Shown: positions 45,408 through 54,611 of the stretch, piece after piece
Position numbering within the stretch: the stretch's first letter is position 1
How the letters are laid out: each line of letters starts with the position of its first letter
Source: a virus
IMG/VR virus record: IMGVR_UViG_3300046777_000741
Location: 1-57,474 of that record
Direction: 5' to 3' (one strand)
Length of the DNA: 57,474 bases
Notes under the pieces: model-generated
Told to the model about the DNA's origin: nothing
The model's input: only the letters and a program-made list of their open reading frames with translations
Database searches by the model: none
Program-made: the position numbers and the translations under genes

Positions 45408-47401
45408 TGGCCAATCAAACCATCACCCAACTGCCGGATGCGGGCCCGATTCAGGGCAACGAGCTTGTCCCGATCGTCCAGAACGGCGGTACGGTCAAGA
45501 CCACCGCCTCCGCACTTGCTGGCTCTCCGGTTCAGACCCAGACCTTCCTGACTCAGGTCAACGAGCCGACCCTCAACAACAGCCGTTACCTCTCGACTGA
45601 CGCAAATCTGTCCATAACTGACGGCGGGGCGCAGTCTTTCCTGCGGATCAACCTCACTGGTGCTGCCGCCAGCCTAAATTCGGCCGGCAACGGCTTTGCG
45701 GTCAAGACCGGGCTGACCACGGTCGTCCCGCGCTCTATCACTGTCTCGACCTCGGGGCTGTCGATCACCAACGGCGATGGCGTCTCTGGCAACCCAGATC
45801 TGGCCCTGACGGGGCAGGTTTTGAGCCTTGCCAACGCCTCTGGCGCGGGCTTGGTGGCGCTGCCCAACAACGGCACCGTTGTCCCTCGATTTATCGTGGG
45901 CACGGCCAGCGAGATCGATGTAACCAACGGCAGTGGCGCAGCAGGCAACCCCACGATTGGGTTGTCCGACGATCCCGTCCTTCCCGGCTCTGGTGGTGTG
46001 CTGGTTCCCACTGGGAATACCGCTTCCCGCCCTGCCCTGCCTACCAATGGCCTGCTGCGCTACAACAGCCAGACCCAGACCTTCGAAGGCTATGCCAACG
46101 GTAGCTGGGGCTCTATTGCCGCGGGGGTGGGCGTTACCTCGGTCGGGCTGGTCATGCCGGCTCAGTTCACCGTCACGAACTCCCCGGTCACTTCTACCGG
46201 CGATCTGACAGCAGCATGGGCCTCGCAGGCCGCCAATCGCATTCTGGCGGCCCCGGATGGCACCTCCGGCGTCCCGACCTTCCGGGCGATGGTCAACGCC
46301 GATCTGCCGGCCTCTGGAGTCACCCCCAATACCTACGGCTCGACCACCGCCATCCCGGTCATCACGGTCAACGACAAGGGCGTGATCACCAGCGTGACCA
46401 CAGCGGGCATCGTCGGCGGGCTGGACTACAAGGGCGGCTGGAACGCCTCCACGAACACCCCGACCCTCGCCTCGGGCGTCGGCGTCAACGGCAACTACTA
46501 CGTTGTAACTACTGCTGGCAGCACGAACCTTGACGGGATCACGGACTGGCAGATTGGTGACTGGGCGATCTTCAACGGGACAACGTGGCAGAAGATCGAC
46601 CAGACGAACACGGTAACTTCGGTCAATGGACAGACTGGTGCGGTTAGCCTGACCTATAGCGATGTAGGGGCTCCGAGTACCGCTGGCACGAACGCCACGG
46701 GAACCTGGGCGATTAACATCTCTGGCAACGCCGCAACGGCCACCAGCGCCACTTCTGCGACCTCGGCCACCTCGGCTACCACCGCGACCAATCTGGCCGG
46801 CGGTACGGCCTACCAGATCCCCTACCAGACGGGGGCTGGAGCGACTAGCTTTATCACCGCTCCGGTGACGGCTGGGCACTACCTGAAGTGGACTGGATCG
46901 GCTTTCGAGTGGAACGTGGCCGGAACTGGCACCGTGACCTCCGTGGACGTATCCGGGGGTACTACCGGCCTGACGACCTCTGGCGGCCCGATCACCTCCT
47001 CGGGCACGATCACCCTGGCCGGCACTCTGATTCCGGCCAACGGCGGCACCGGCATCAGCAGCTACGCCGTGGGCGACTTGCTTTTTGCTAACACCACCAC
47101 AACGCTGGACAAGCTGACGGTCGGCACTAATGGATACCTGCTGGCCTCCAACGGCACTGCGCCGGCATACGTTGATCCGGCTGGTGTCACTGTCGGGACG
47201 GCGACCACCGCAACTACGGCGACCACGGCCACGAACGCTACCAACGTGGCCACCACCGCCACGGCAACCAACGCCAACTTCTACATCCCCTTTGTGGCGG
47301 CCTCGACAACAGGCAATCAGGCGCTTGGTGTAGACGCAGGGCTTTCTTACAATCCATCAACTGATGCCATTACCAGCGGCATTTCTGGAGGAACCTTCTA
47401 A
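45407..47401 (+). CDS. Tail fibre protein
   Basis: This 664-residue protein opens MANQTITQLPDAGPIQGNEL and VPIVQNGGTVKTTASALAGS, a typical N-terminal virion-attachment start of fibres. A long Thr/Ser/Gly/Ala beta shaft follows, with GGTGISSYAVGDLLFANTTT, then NTTTTLDKLTVGTNGYLLAS and a low-complexity AT-repeat stretch. It ends SGISGGTF, like the protein at 808-2046. It should recognise or reach the host surface. TAATG at both ends couples it to neighbours. Fibre identity is secure; the receptor is unknown. Confidence 0.8.
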   Translation: MANQTITQLPDAGPIQGNELVPIVQNGGTVKTTASALAGSPVQTQTFLTQVNEPTLNNSRYLSTDANLSITDGGAQSFLRINLTGAAASLNSAGNGFAVKTGLTTVVPRSITVSTSGLSITNGDGVSGNPDLALTGQVLSLANASGAGLVALPNNGTVVPRFIVGTASEIDVTNGSGAAGNPTIGLSDDPVLPGSGGVLVPTGNTASRPALPTNGLLRYNSQTQTFEGYANGSWGSIAAGVGVTSVGLVMPAQFTVTNSPVTSTGDLTAAWASQAANRILAAPDGTSGVPTFRAMVNADLPASGVTPNTYGSTTAIPVITVNDKGVITSVTTAGIVGGLDYKGGWNASTNTPTLASGVGVNGNYYVVTTAGSTNLDGITDWQIGDWAIFNGTTWQKIDQTNTVTSVNGQTGAVSLTYSDVGAPSTAGTNATGTWAINISGNAATATSATSATSATSATTATNLAGGTAYQIPYQTGAGATSFITAPVTAGHYLKWTGSAFEWNVAGTGTVTSVDVSGGTTGLTTSGGPITSSGTITLAGTLIPANGGTGISSYAVGDLLFANTTTTLDKLTVGTNGYLLASNGTAPAYVDPAGVTVGTATTATTATTATNATNVATTATATNANFYIPFVAASTTGNQALGVDAGLSYNPSTDAITSGISGGTF

Positions 47402-47874
47402 TGCCTCAGACCGGATATACCCCGATCAAGCTGTACTACAGCACCACGCCGACCAATGCTCCGACCGCGGGCAATTTGGTCGATGGTGAGCTTGCGATTA
47501 ATACCGCTGACGGCAAGCTGTTCTACAAGGACAGCGGCGGCGCAGTCCAGACAATCGCCACCAAGGCAGGTGCCAACGGTGATGTGGTTGGGCCCGCATC
47601 GGCTACGGATAGCGCCCTTGCTGCATTCGATGGCACTACGGGCAAACTAATTAAGCAGGCCGGCACTGTCACGGTCGCTCAGGGTGGTACGGGTGGAACG
47701 TCTTTCACGGCCAATAACGTGCTGCTGGGTAACGGAACATCGGCTTTCCAAGTGGTGGCCCCGGGCACTGCTGGAAACGTCCTGACCTCCAACGGAACCA
47801 CTTGGCAGTCAACGGCCCCGACCGGCGCCAGCAAGGGTCAGGCCATCGCTTTTTCACTTATTTTTGGCCTGTAA
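47401..47874 (+). CDS. Fibre-associated protein
   Basis: This 157-residue protein starts TPIKLYYSTTPTNAPTAGNL, then VDGELAINTADGKLFYKDSG, the repeat commonly found near the ends of phage fibres, and VTVAQGGTGGTSFTANNVLL. It resembles a short fibre or a distal fibre segment encoded separately. The start overlaps the preceding fibre stop. Probably trimeric and beta-structured. Confidence 0.7.
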   Translation: MPQTGYTPIKLYYSTTPTNAPTAGNLVDGELAINTADGKLFYKDSGGAVQTIATKAGANGDVVGPASATDSALAAFDGTTGKLIKQAGTVTVAQGGTGGTSFTANNVLLGNGTSAFQVVAPGTAGNVLTSNGTTWQSTAPTGASKGQAIAFSLIFGL

Positions 47875-47883
47875 GGAGAAACC

Positions 47884-48261
47884 ATGGCTAACCCGAATAT
47901 CGTCAACGTCACTGCGATTTATGGCAACTCTTCGCAGACTTCCCTGACCACTACAAGCGCCACCAGCTTGGTGAGCAATGCTGCTGCAAGCGGCAAGGTC
48001 TTCAAGATCAATTCGATCGTGGTGGCCAACGTGGATGGAACTTCTGCGGCAGATATCACCATCAACATCTACAGCCAAGCGGCGCTCGGTGGCACGGCGT
48101 ATCCGATCGCCTCGACCATCTCCGTGCCGGCAGATGCCTCCCTGATCGTTACCGACAAGACGACCAGCTTCTATCTGCTGGAGAACCAGTCAATTGGTGC
48201 GACGGCAGGTTCGGCAAGTGATCTGGTGGTCAACTGCTCTTGGGAAGAGATCAACAGCTAA
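47884..48261 (+). CDS. Small beta-rich tail protein
   Basis: This 125-residue protein (ANPNIVNVTAIYGNSSQTSL, then NSIVVANVDGTSAADITINI) is Ser/Ala/Thr-rich, likely a beta-sandwich. The pattern with strand pairs and SIGATAGSASDLVVNCSWEE at the end is common in fibre-adjacent phage proteins. AAGGAGAAACC gives the ribosome site. Function inferred as tail accessory. Confidence 0.6.
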   Translation: MANPNIVNVTAIYGNSSQTSLTTTSATSLVSNAAASGKVFKINSIVVANVDGTSAADITINIYSQAALGGTAYPIASTISVPADASLIVTDKTTSFYLLENQSIGATAGSASDLVVNCSWEEINS

Positions 48262-48273
48262 TAGGAGGGCTAA

Positions 48274-50529
48274 ATGCCGCTTCGTCCTCCTGCCGGTTTT
48301 ATTCGACCCGGCTATGACCCGCTGAAGGTTCCCAACGCCCCGACTAGCGTCACCGCTACCGCCGGCACATCTGAGGCGTCTGTTGCGTTTACCGCTCCCA
48401 CAAACGTGGGCGGCAGCGCCATCACGAACTACTACGCCGTCTCTAGCCCCGGTGGTTTTGTGGGGTCAAGCGCCACCTCGCCGATCACGGTAACTGGTCT
48501 GACTAACGGCACGGCTTACACCTTCACGGTCTTTGCTGAGAACAGTTTTGGCCCGGGCGTTGTGAGCGCGGCAAGCAACTCGGTTACTCCGCAGAACTTG
48601 TATGTCGAAGATGTTTTTTCGACATACCTTTACAACGGGAACGGCGCTCCCAACACCATCAACAACGGGATAGACCTCGCTGGCAAGGGCGGCATGGTTT
48701 GGGCAAAAGCCAGAACTCTAAGTGGCGGTACAACGGTTTATGGCACAGGAAGCAACATCCTGTACGACACAAATCGAGGAATTAACTCAGCCATCTCATC
48801 AAACAGAAATAACGCTGCTGACACTCAATCAGGACACCTGACAGCATTTAACAGCAACGGTTTTTCTCTTGCGGGGAACTGGGAGCCCAACGAATTTGGT
48901 TACCCTTATGTCTCTTGGACATTCCGCGAGCAGCCGAAGTTCTTTGATGTGGTGACGTATACGGGGAATGGAATCGGCCCTCGTGCTATAGCGCACAACT
49001 TAGGATCTGCGCCCGGTTGCATCATTGTCAAAAAGACAAGCGCGACTCAAAATTGGGCGGTATATCACCGAAGCGTTGGCACTTCTCAATGGTTAATTCT
49101 TAACTCAACATCAGCGGCGATTACTCAATCTGTTTGGGGCGATACAACTCCAACCAGCACAAATTTTTACGTTAGCGACACGCAAGACACTAATGGTTCT
49201 GGGCAAACTTATGTCGCCTACCTCTTCGCCCACGATGCAGGAGGCTTTGGCGCGTCAGGTTCGGACAACGTGATCACCTGCGGCAGTTTTACTGTCAACG
49301 CAAGTAACGTCGGTCAAGTTGTTACTCTGGGATATGAGCCGCAATTTATTCTTCTTAAATCATCCGGGCCTGATGCGACCAACTGGGAGATTTTTGACAA
49401 TATGCGTGGCATGCCTTTGCCACCAGAAAGCTCGGCAGTTTTATACCCAAATCAAAGTGCCGCAGAGGGCGGTAGTGAAATAAGTATCAGCGCAACCGGT
49501 TTTCAGTATAACGGTTTTGCTTCCAATACCTACATCTACATCGCCATCCGTCGCGGCCCGATGAAGACGCCGACGAGCGGGACGAGTGTTTTCTTCCCGC
49601 AGGCATACGCCGACATTAGCCTTGGTACAAGCAACCCAACTACCTTGGGAGCAAGTGCCGGGTTCCCTGTTGACTTCTTCATGCACTCTATCCGCACAGA
49701 CCCGACGTTCTGCGCGAATATCTTTGATAGGCTGCGTGGATCAAACCCCGCGCTCCTAACATCTTCCACAGCCGCTGAAGATACAGGGGAGCCGCTGAAC
49801 GGATACAGCAACGCCTTTGACACTATGTCTGGCGTCAAGTCGGCGTATAACAACAGGTACTACTACTACAGTTCCGCAGCAGGCACACGCAGTCATATTG
49901 GCTGGTTCATGCGCCGCGCTCCATCATTCATGGATGTGGTCTGTTACACGGGGACGGGTTCTGCTCGCACAGTAAATCACAACTTGGGTGTTGCGCCTGA
50001 GTTGATGATTGTCAAGAACAGACCAAATCCTGCCTCATGGGCTGTTTACTCTCCAATTGGGGCGACAAAAGTCCTGACATTAAACACAACAAATGCCGAG
50101 ACAACTTTTTCAGGTTCTTGGAACAACACCGCTCCCACTGCGTCTGTTTTTACTGTCGGAACAGCTACAGGAACTAACGGGTCTGGTGTTAATTACGTTG
50201 CCTATCTCTTCGCCTCCTGCCCCGGAGTGAGCAAGGTCGGCACTTACACAGGAACAGGCACAACGCAACAGATCAACTGCGGCTTCACAGCCGGAGCGCG
50301 ATTCGTTCTTATCAAGCGCACGGACAGCACGGGCGACTGGTACGTCTGGGATAGCGCACGGGGCATCGTGGCAGGTGACGACCCGTACCTCCTGCTCAAC
50401 TCTACCGCCGCTGAAGTCACAAACACTGATTACGTTGACACCTACTCGGCTGGTTTTGAGATCAGCAGCACCGCGCCTGCGGCGATCAACGCAAACGGCG
50501 GAACATTTATTTTCTTGGCAATTGCCTGA
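48274..50529 (+). CDS. Fibronectin-III fibre protein with repeated beta modules
   Basis: This 751-residue protein has a fibronectin type III domain at about 21-106 (NAPTSVTATAGTSEASVAFT). Related modules then begin near 224, 332, 557 and 655, with cores such as IAHNLGSAPGCIIVKK, VNHNLGVAPELMIVKN and W-x-V-Y. These DUF7483-like modules are common in aquatic phage fibres and probably bind glycans. From about 48.6 to 50.3 kb the DNA is clearly more A+T-rich than its surroundings, suggesting recent acquisition. AGGAGGGCTAA precedes the ATG. Confidence 0.72.
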   Translation: MPLRPPAGFIRPGYDPLKVPNAPTSVTATAGTSEASVAFTAPTNVGGSAITNYYAVSSPGGFVGSSATSPITVTGLTNGTAYTFTVFAENSFGPGVVSAASNSVTPQNLYVEDVFSTYLYNGNGAPNTINNGIDLAGKGGMVWAKARTLSGGTTVYGTGSNILYDTNRGINSAISSNRNNAADTQSGHLTAFNSNGFSLAGNWEPNEFGYPYVSWTFREQPKFFDVVTYTGNGIGPRAIAHNLGSAPGCIIVKKTSATQNWAVYHRSVGTSQWLILNSTSAAITQSVWGDTTPTSTNFYVSDTQDTNGSGQTYVAYLFAHDAGGFGASGSDNVITCGSFTVNASNVGQVVTLGYEPQFILLKSSGPDATNWEIFDNMRGMPLPPESSAVLYPNQSAAEGGSEISISATGFQYNGFASNTYIYIAIRRGPMKTPTSGTSVFFPQAYADISLGTSNPTTLGASAGFPVDFFMHSIRTDPTFCANIFDRLRGSNPALLTSSTAAEDTGEPLNGYSNAFDTMSGVKSAYNNRYYYYSSAAGTRSHIGWFMRRAPSFMDVVCYTGTGSARTVNHNLGVAPELMIVKNRPNPASWAVYSPIGATKVLTLNTTNAETTFSGSWNNTAPTASVFTVGTATGTNGSGVNYVAYLFASCPGVSKVGTYTGTGTTQQINCGFTAGARFVLIKRTDSTGDWYVWDSARGIVAGDDPYLLLNSTAAEVTNTDYVDTYSAGFEISSTAPAAINANGGTFIFLAIA

Positions 50530-50540
50530 GGAGAGACAAC

Positions 50541-51044
50541 ATGGAAATCAGACTTCGCACCAACGGCGTGGTTATGCTGGAGAACGAATGGCGCAACTAC
50601 ATCTTCAAGCAAACGGGCAAGCTATTTGGCCAGTTGGATGAGGCTACGATCAACAGCTTCGAGTCCGATGTGGTCTTCGAGGGGCCTCAGGCTACTGGTG
50701 GCACTGTGTATCAATACTCCATTCGTAACGGCATCGAGCAAGGCGATGACGGCAAGTGGTACACCAAGTACATCCTCGGCCCCATCTTCGTCGATCGTGT
50801 CAATGATGAAGGCAACTTCGTCAGCGCCGCCGAGCAGGAAGCTCAATACAAAGCCCAAAAGGATGCTGATCAAGCCAAGGCTGTTCGTGAGCGGCGCAAT
50901 AAAATGCTGGCTGACTGCGACTGGACGCAACTGGCTGATTCTCCGGTCGATAAGGCTAAGTGGGCTGTCCACCGCCAAGCCCTTAGGGACATCACGGCGC
51001 AAGCTGGTTTCCCTTGGAACGTGCAGTGGCCCACCGTTGATTGA
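50541..51044 (+). CDS. Tail fibre assembly chaperone-like protein
   Basis: This 167-residue protein ends with the signature RRNKMLADCDWTQLADSPVD followed by WAVHRQALRDITAQAGFPWN and VQWP, the Phage_tail_APC (tail assembly chaperone) pattern. An N-terminal MEIRLRTNGVVMLENEWRNY region and a helical middle precede it. These proteins help fold or trimerise fibres. Its place between the fibronectin fibre and the glycine-rich proteins fits. GAGGAGAGACAAC is the ribosome site. Confidence 0.75.
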   Translation: MEIRLRTNGVVMLENEWRNYIFKQTGKLFGQLDEATINSFESDVVFEGPQATGGTVYQYSIRNGIEQGDDGKWYTKYILGPIFVDRVNDEGNFVSAAEQEAQYKAQKDADQAKAVRERRNKMLADCDWTQLADSPVDKAKWAVHRQALRDITAQAGFPWNVQWPTVD

Positions 51045-51056
51045 TAGGGGCCCCTG

Positions 51057-52649
51057 ATGCCGACCTATTCTGGTATTTGGACTCTCCCAGCGCAGATGCA
51101 GGCGCTGGCTGCTGGCAACTGGCCTGTAAACGGCCCGTTTCCGGTCGTGCAGACCTTTACATCTTCTGGCACGTGGACTTGCCCGGCTGGCGTCACCGAG
51201 GTTGAATACCTTGTAGTGGCCGCGGGCGGCGGTGGCGGTTGGGGTGGTGGCGGAGCCGGTGGATTTCGGACGGGAACTGGGTTGGCAGTAACCGCTGGAA
51301 CTGATTACACGGTCACAGTTGGCGGCGGTGGGTCGGCTGGTAATTCCGGTGCTAACGGGGTCAATGGCACGAATAGTGTGTTTAGCTCCATCACTTCTAC
51401 TGGTGGTGGTTATGGCTCCCGTACGGGTACGACCGCCGCTGGCGGCAATGGTGGTTCTGGTGGCGGCTCCGGTGGTGGCTCCAGTGGCGGGACTGCTGTT
51501 TCAGGCCAAGGAAATGTCGGCGGATCATCTGGGTTTACTAGCGTTTTCGTGGGTGGCGCTGGTGGCGGCGGTGCTGGTGCTGCTGGTGAGTCTGACCTGT
51601 CTAGTGGTTTTGAAAATGGTCGAGAGGGCGGCGTAGGACTGTCCTCTTCTATTTCTGGCGCTTCCGCTTTTTACGCTGGCGGTGGCGGTGGAGGATCTTC
51701 CGGTAATGCTGGAGGCGTAGGGGGCACTGGCGGTGGTGGCGCTGGCGGGAAGAGCGGCGGAACCACCGGAACTGCTGGCACTGCGAATACTGGCGGCGGG
51801 GGTGGAGGTGGTGGCGGTTCGCCATCCGTATCTGGCGGTGCGGGCGGCTCGGGCATCGTAATTATTAAATACTACGTCCCTGCCCAGTCTACGTTTGTCT
51901 TTAAATCCTCGACTAAGTGGGTAGCCCCTGCTGGCGCAACTACTGTTGACTATCTGGTGGTAGCTGGTGGTGGTGGCGGTGGTAGAGGCCGAGGCGGTGG
52001 CGGCGGTGCTGGTGGATTTAGAACTGGTACAGGTTTATCTATAACAGCAGGTACTGAATACACCATCACAGTCGGTGGCGGCGGCGCTGGGGGCCCATCG
52101 ACCGACACAGTTGGTAGTACTGGCTCAAACTCCGTTTTTTCTTCGATCACCTCTAATGGAGGTGGCGGTGGTGGGACATATAACGGTGTGGACGGACTCT
52201 CCGGGGGTTCTGGCGGTGGCGGTGGTGGAGGAGTTAGCAACGATGCCAACGGTGGCGCGGGTAACACCCCAAGCACCTCGCCTTCTCAAGGAAGCAGCGG
52301 CGGCTCAACCCCAAATGCGGGGAACATAGTCAACGGTGCTGGCGGGGGCGGTGCTAGTGCGGTTGGTTCAAGCGTTGTAGCGCCTAGTTATCTTTGTGGT
52401 AATGGCGGCGCGGGGACTGCTTCTAGTATCAGCGGTTCATCGGTAACTTATGCTGGCGGCGGAGGCGGTGGCGGAGATGGCCCCGCACCGGCTGGGGCTG
52501 GTGGTTCTGGCGGCGGTGGAAACGGTTCGGTGGGCGGTGCTGCATCGTCTGGAACTGCAAATACTGGCGGTGGCGGTGGCGGTTCTATTTTTGACGCAGC
52601 CTCTGGCGCAGGCGGTTCGGGTATCGTCATCATCAAGATCACGGGGTAA
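51057..52649 (+). CDS. Glycine-rich tail protein, two modules
   Basis: This 530-residue protein has a short N-terminal attachment part (YSGIWTLPAQMQALAAGNWP) and two homologous glycine-rich modules (about 35-275 and 276-530). Each starts with a W-x-x-P-x-G-x-T...V-[ED]-Y-L-V-V-A strand, has GGFRTGTGL and TVTVGGGG turns, and ends GGSGIVIIK. Runs of Gly dominate between strands. Such modules form the tips of short fibres or adhesins. The neighbouring gene has two further copies. No signal peptide. Confidence 0.75.
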   Translation: MPTYSGIWTLPAQMQALAAGNWPVNGPFPVVQTFTSSGTWTCPAGVTEVEYLVVAAGGGGGWGGGGAGGFRTGTGLAVTAGTDYTVTVGGGGSAGNSGANGVNGTNSVFSSITSTGGGYGSRTGTTAAGGNGGSGGGSGGGSSGGTAVSGQGNVGGSSGFTSVFVGGAGGGGAGAAGESDLSSGFENGREGGVGLSSSISGASAFYAGGGGGGSSGNAGGVGGTGGGGAGGKSGGTTGTAGTANTGGGGGGGGGSPSVSGGAGGSGIVIIKYYVPAQSTFVFKSSTKWVAPAGATTVDYLVVAGGGGGGRGRGGGGGAGGFRTGTGLSITAGTEYTITVGGGGAGGPSTDTVGSTGSNSVFSSITSNGGGGGGTYNGVDGLSGGSGGGGGGGVSNDANGGAGNTPSTSPSQGSSGGSTPNAGNIVNGAGGGGASAVGSSVVAPSYLCGNGGAGTASSISGSSVTYAGGGGGGGDGPAPAGAGGSGGGGNGSVGGAASSGTANTGGGGGGSIFDAASGAGGSGIVIIKITG

Positions 52650-52652
52650 ACA

Positions 52653-54326
52653 ATGAGCAAGAACTGGCCCGGTGGCTTTATCACGAAGACGGCCCCCACG
52701 CCCACCGGGGGCGTGAATGGCACTGCGCCCGGCATTTGGACGCTGGCTCAGGCTACTAACTACATCAAGTTAAATCAGTGGCCTGTTTCTGGCTATCGCG
52801 TCATTCAGATTTTCAACTCCTCGTCCTCATGGACTGCTCCGACTGGGGTCACGCAAGTTGATTACCTAGTGGTGGCTGGTGGAGCCGGAGGCGGCGGTGG
52901 CGGAAACCAAGCGGGCGGAGGCGGTGGTGGTGCGGGTGGATTTCGCACTGGCACTGCTTTAGCGGTAACTCCCGGAACGGTTTACACGATTACCGTGGGC
53001 GCTGGGGGTGCAGGAGCTAGTGGTGCCGCAGACACTGATGGTGCAAGCGGAGGAAATTCTGTTTTCTCTTCCATAACTTCAGCCGGTGGTGGCGGTGGTG
53101 CAAGTGAGGGCAGCACCGCCCCCGCATACTCAAACGCTGGTGCTGATGGAGGTTCTGGTGGTGGTGGCACGGGTCGAGCCAGCAGCCCGGGCGGAACGGG
53201 AAACACGCCCTCTACATCTCCAAGCCAAGGCAACAATGGAGGAGCGGGAAGCACCACTAACCTGTCTGGTGGAGGCGGTGGTGGAGCAAGTGCGGCTGGT
53301 GGAACCGTATCTGGTTCGACGGCTGGTGCTGGCGGTAACGGCACCGCATCCACCATTTCTGGATCTTCTGTGACCTACGCCGGAGGCGGTGGGGGTGGAA
53401 GCTATAACGGAACCGCTGGCCCTGCTGGTAGCGGCGGCGGCGGTGCTGGTGGAACTGTCCCCAACGGGATTGGAACTGCGGGCACGGCCAATACTGGCGG
53501 TGGCGGTGGTGGCTCTAGCGGCCCATCTGGCCCGTCTCGGGTAGGCGGCGCAGGCGGCTCTGGCGTAGTCATCCTGTCCTACCTTGCTCCCACCTCCACA
53601 AAAACTGCAATTTTCAATACCTCTGGTACTTGGACGGCTCCCGGTGGCGTGACCAGCGTTGACTACTTGGTCGTAGCTGGTGGAGGGGGTGGCGGTAATA
53701 ACGGCTCTGGCGGCGGCGCTGGCGGCTTTCGTACAGGCACGGGACTATCAGTAACTGCGGGTACGGGGTACGCAATAACAGTAGGCGGCGGCGGAGGTGG
53801 GTCAACTAATCTTAGTACCATAGGGTCAAAAGGATCAGACTCAACTTTTAGCACCATCACATCTACAGGTGGCGGTGGGGGCGGATCAGGTCTAAGCGCA
53901 AATGGTGGTTCTGGGGGATCTGGCGGCGGCGCTTGGGACAATACTGGATCGGCTGGCGCAGGAAATACGCCTTCGACTTCCCCAAGCCAAGGGAATAATG
54001 GTGGTACGGGGGCCAACTCCGGCGGTAACGGGTTGGGCGGCGGCGGCGGCGGTTCAAGTGCTGTTGGCAACAACGCCAATACTTCTGTTGCTGGAGCGGG
54101 CGGCGCGGGAACTGCGTCTACTATTTCTGGGACTTCCGTAACTTATGCTGGTGGCGGCGGCTCTCTTGGTTTGTCTGGCGCTGGAAGTAGTGGTGGCGCT
54201 GGCGGCGGTGGTAGTGGCGGGTCTTCTAATACTGCTGGCACAGCTAATACCGGAGGCGGTGGCGGGGGTGGAGCCACAAACGGAGCAGCGGGCGGCTCCG
54301 GTATCGTAATAATCAAATGGAGTTGA
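52653..54326 (+). CDS. Glycine-rich tail protein, paralogue
   Basis: This 557-residue protein repeats the plan of the preceding gene, with an N-terminal GIWTLAQATNYIKLNQWPVS part and two modules (about 50-310 and 311-557). Conserved elements are QVDYLVVAGGAGGG, AGGFRTGTAL, SVFSSITS, NTPSTSPSQGNNGG and SGVVILSY or SGIVIIKW. The N-terminal GIWTL...W-P-V motif is shared with its neighbour and is probably the shared attachment site, so the two proteins may be alternative or heteromeric fibre tips. Confidence 0.75.
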   Translation: MSKNWPGGFITKTAPTPTGGVNGTAPGIWTLAQATNYIKLNQWPVSGYRVIQIFNSSSSWTAPTGVTQVDYLVVAGGAGGGGGGNQAGGGGGGAGGFRTGTALAVTPGTVYTITVGAGGAGASGAADTDGASGGNSVFSSITSAGGGGGASEGSTAPAYSNAGADGGSGGGGTGRASSPGGTGNTPSTSPSQGNNGGAGSTTNLSGGGGGGASAAGGTVSGSTAGAGGNGTASTISGSSVTYAGGGGGGSYNGTAGPAGSGGGGAGGTVPNGIGTAGTANTGGGGGGSSGPSGPSRVGGAGGSGVVILSYLAPTSTKTAIFNTSGTWTAPGGVTSVDYLVVAGGGGGGNNGSGGGAGGFRTGTGLSVTAGTGYAITVGGGGGGSTNLSTIGSKGSDSTFSTITSTGGGGGGSGLSANGGSGGSGGGAWDNTGSAGAGNTPSTSPSQGNNGGTGANSGGNGLGGGGGGSSAVGNNANTSVAGAGGAGTASTISGTSVTYAGGGGSLGLSGAGSSGGAGGGGSGGSSNTAGTANTGGGGGGGATNGAAGGSGIVIIKWS

Positions 54327-54329
54327 TCA

Positions 54330-54611
54330 ATGGCAGACAAAATCTACATGCTCTATGGCATCGATACTGCGATGCACCTACTGCGCCCGGGAGCTAAGTG
54401 GGAAATCTCGAACACTATGTTCACCCGGTGGGAAGACCCCCGCCCGTGCCCCACATGGGAAGAGGTCATGGAGACCATGGAGAAGATCAAAGCCTTTGAA
54501 GACTCCATCAATACCGTGTGGCTTCCTGAACAAGTAGCCCAGATCAAGGGCTACTCTGAGGCCCAGCAGATGGCTGCCGACATGGCTCAGGAGCAGCATG
54601 CAACTGCATAA
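54330..54611 (+). CDS. Fibre-linked accessory protein
   Basis: This 93-residue protein (YMLYGIDTAMHLLRPGAKWE, then WEEVMETMEKIKAFEDSINT) has a conserved RPGA-x-WEI...W-ED-RP-CPTWEE pattern found beside fibre genes of aquatic phages. GGAG lies upstream. It overlaps the oxygenase gene by 14 bases. Possibly a fibre chaperone; not proven. Confidence 0.62.
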   Translation: MADKIYMLYGIDTAMHLLRPGAKWEISNTMFTRWEDPRPCPTWEEVMETMEKIKAFEDSINTVWLPEQVAQIKGYSEAQQMAADMAQEQHATA

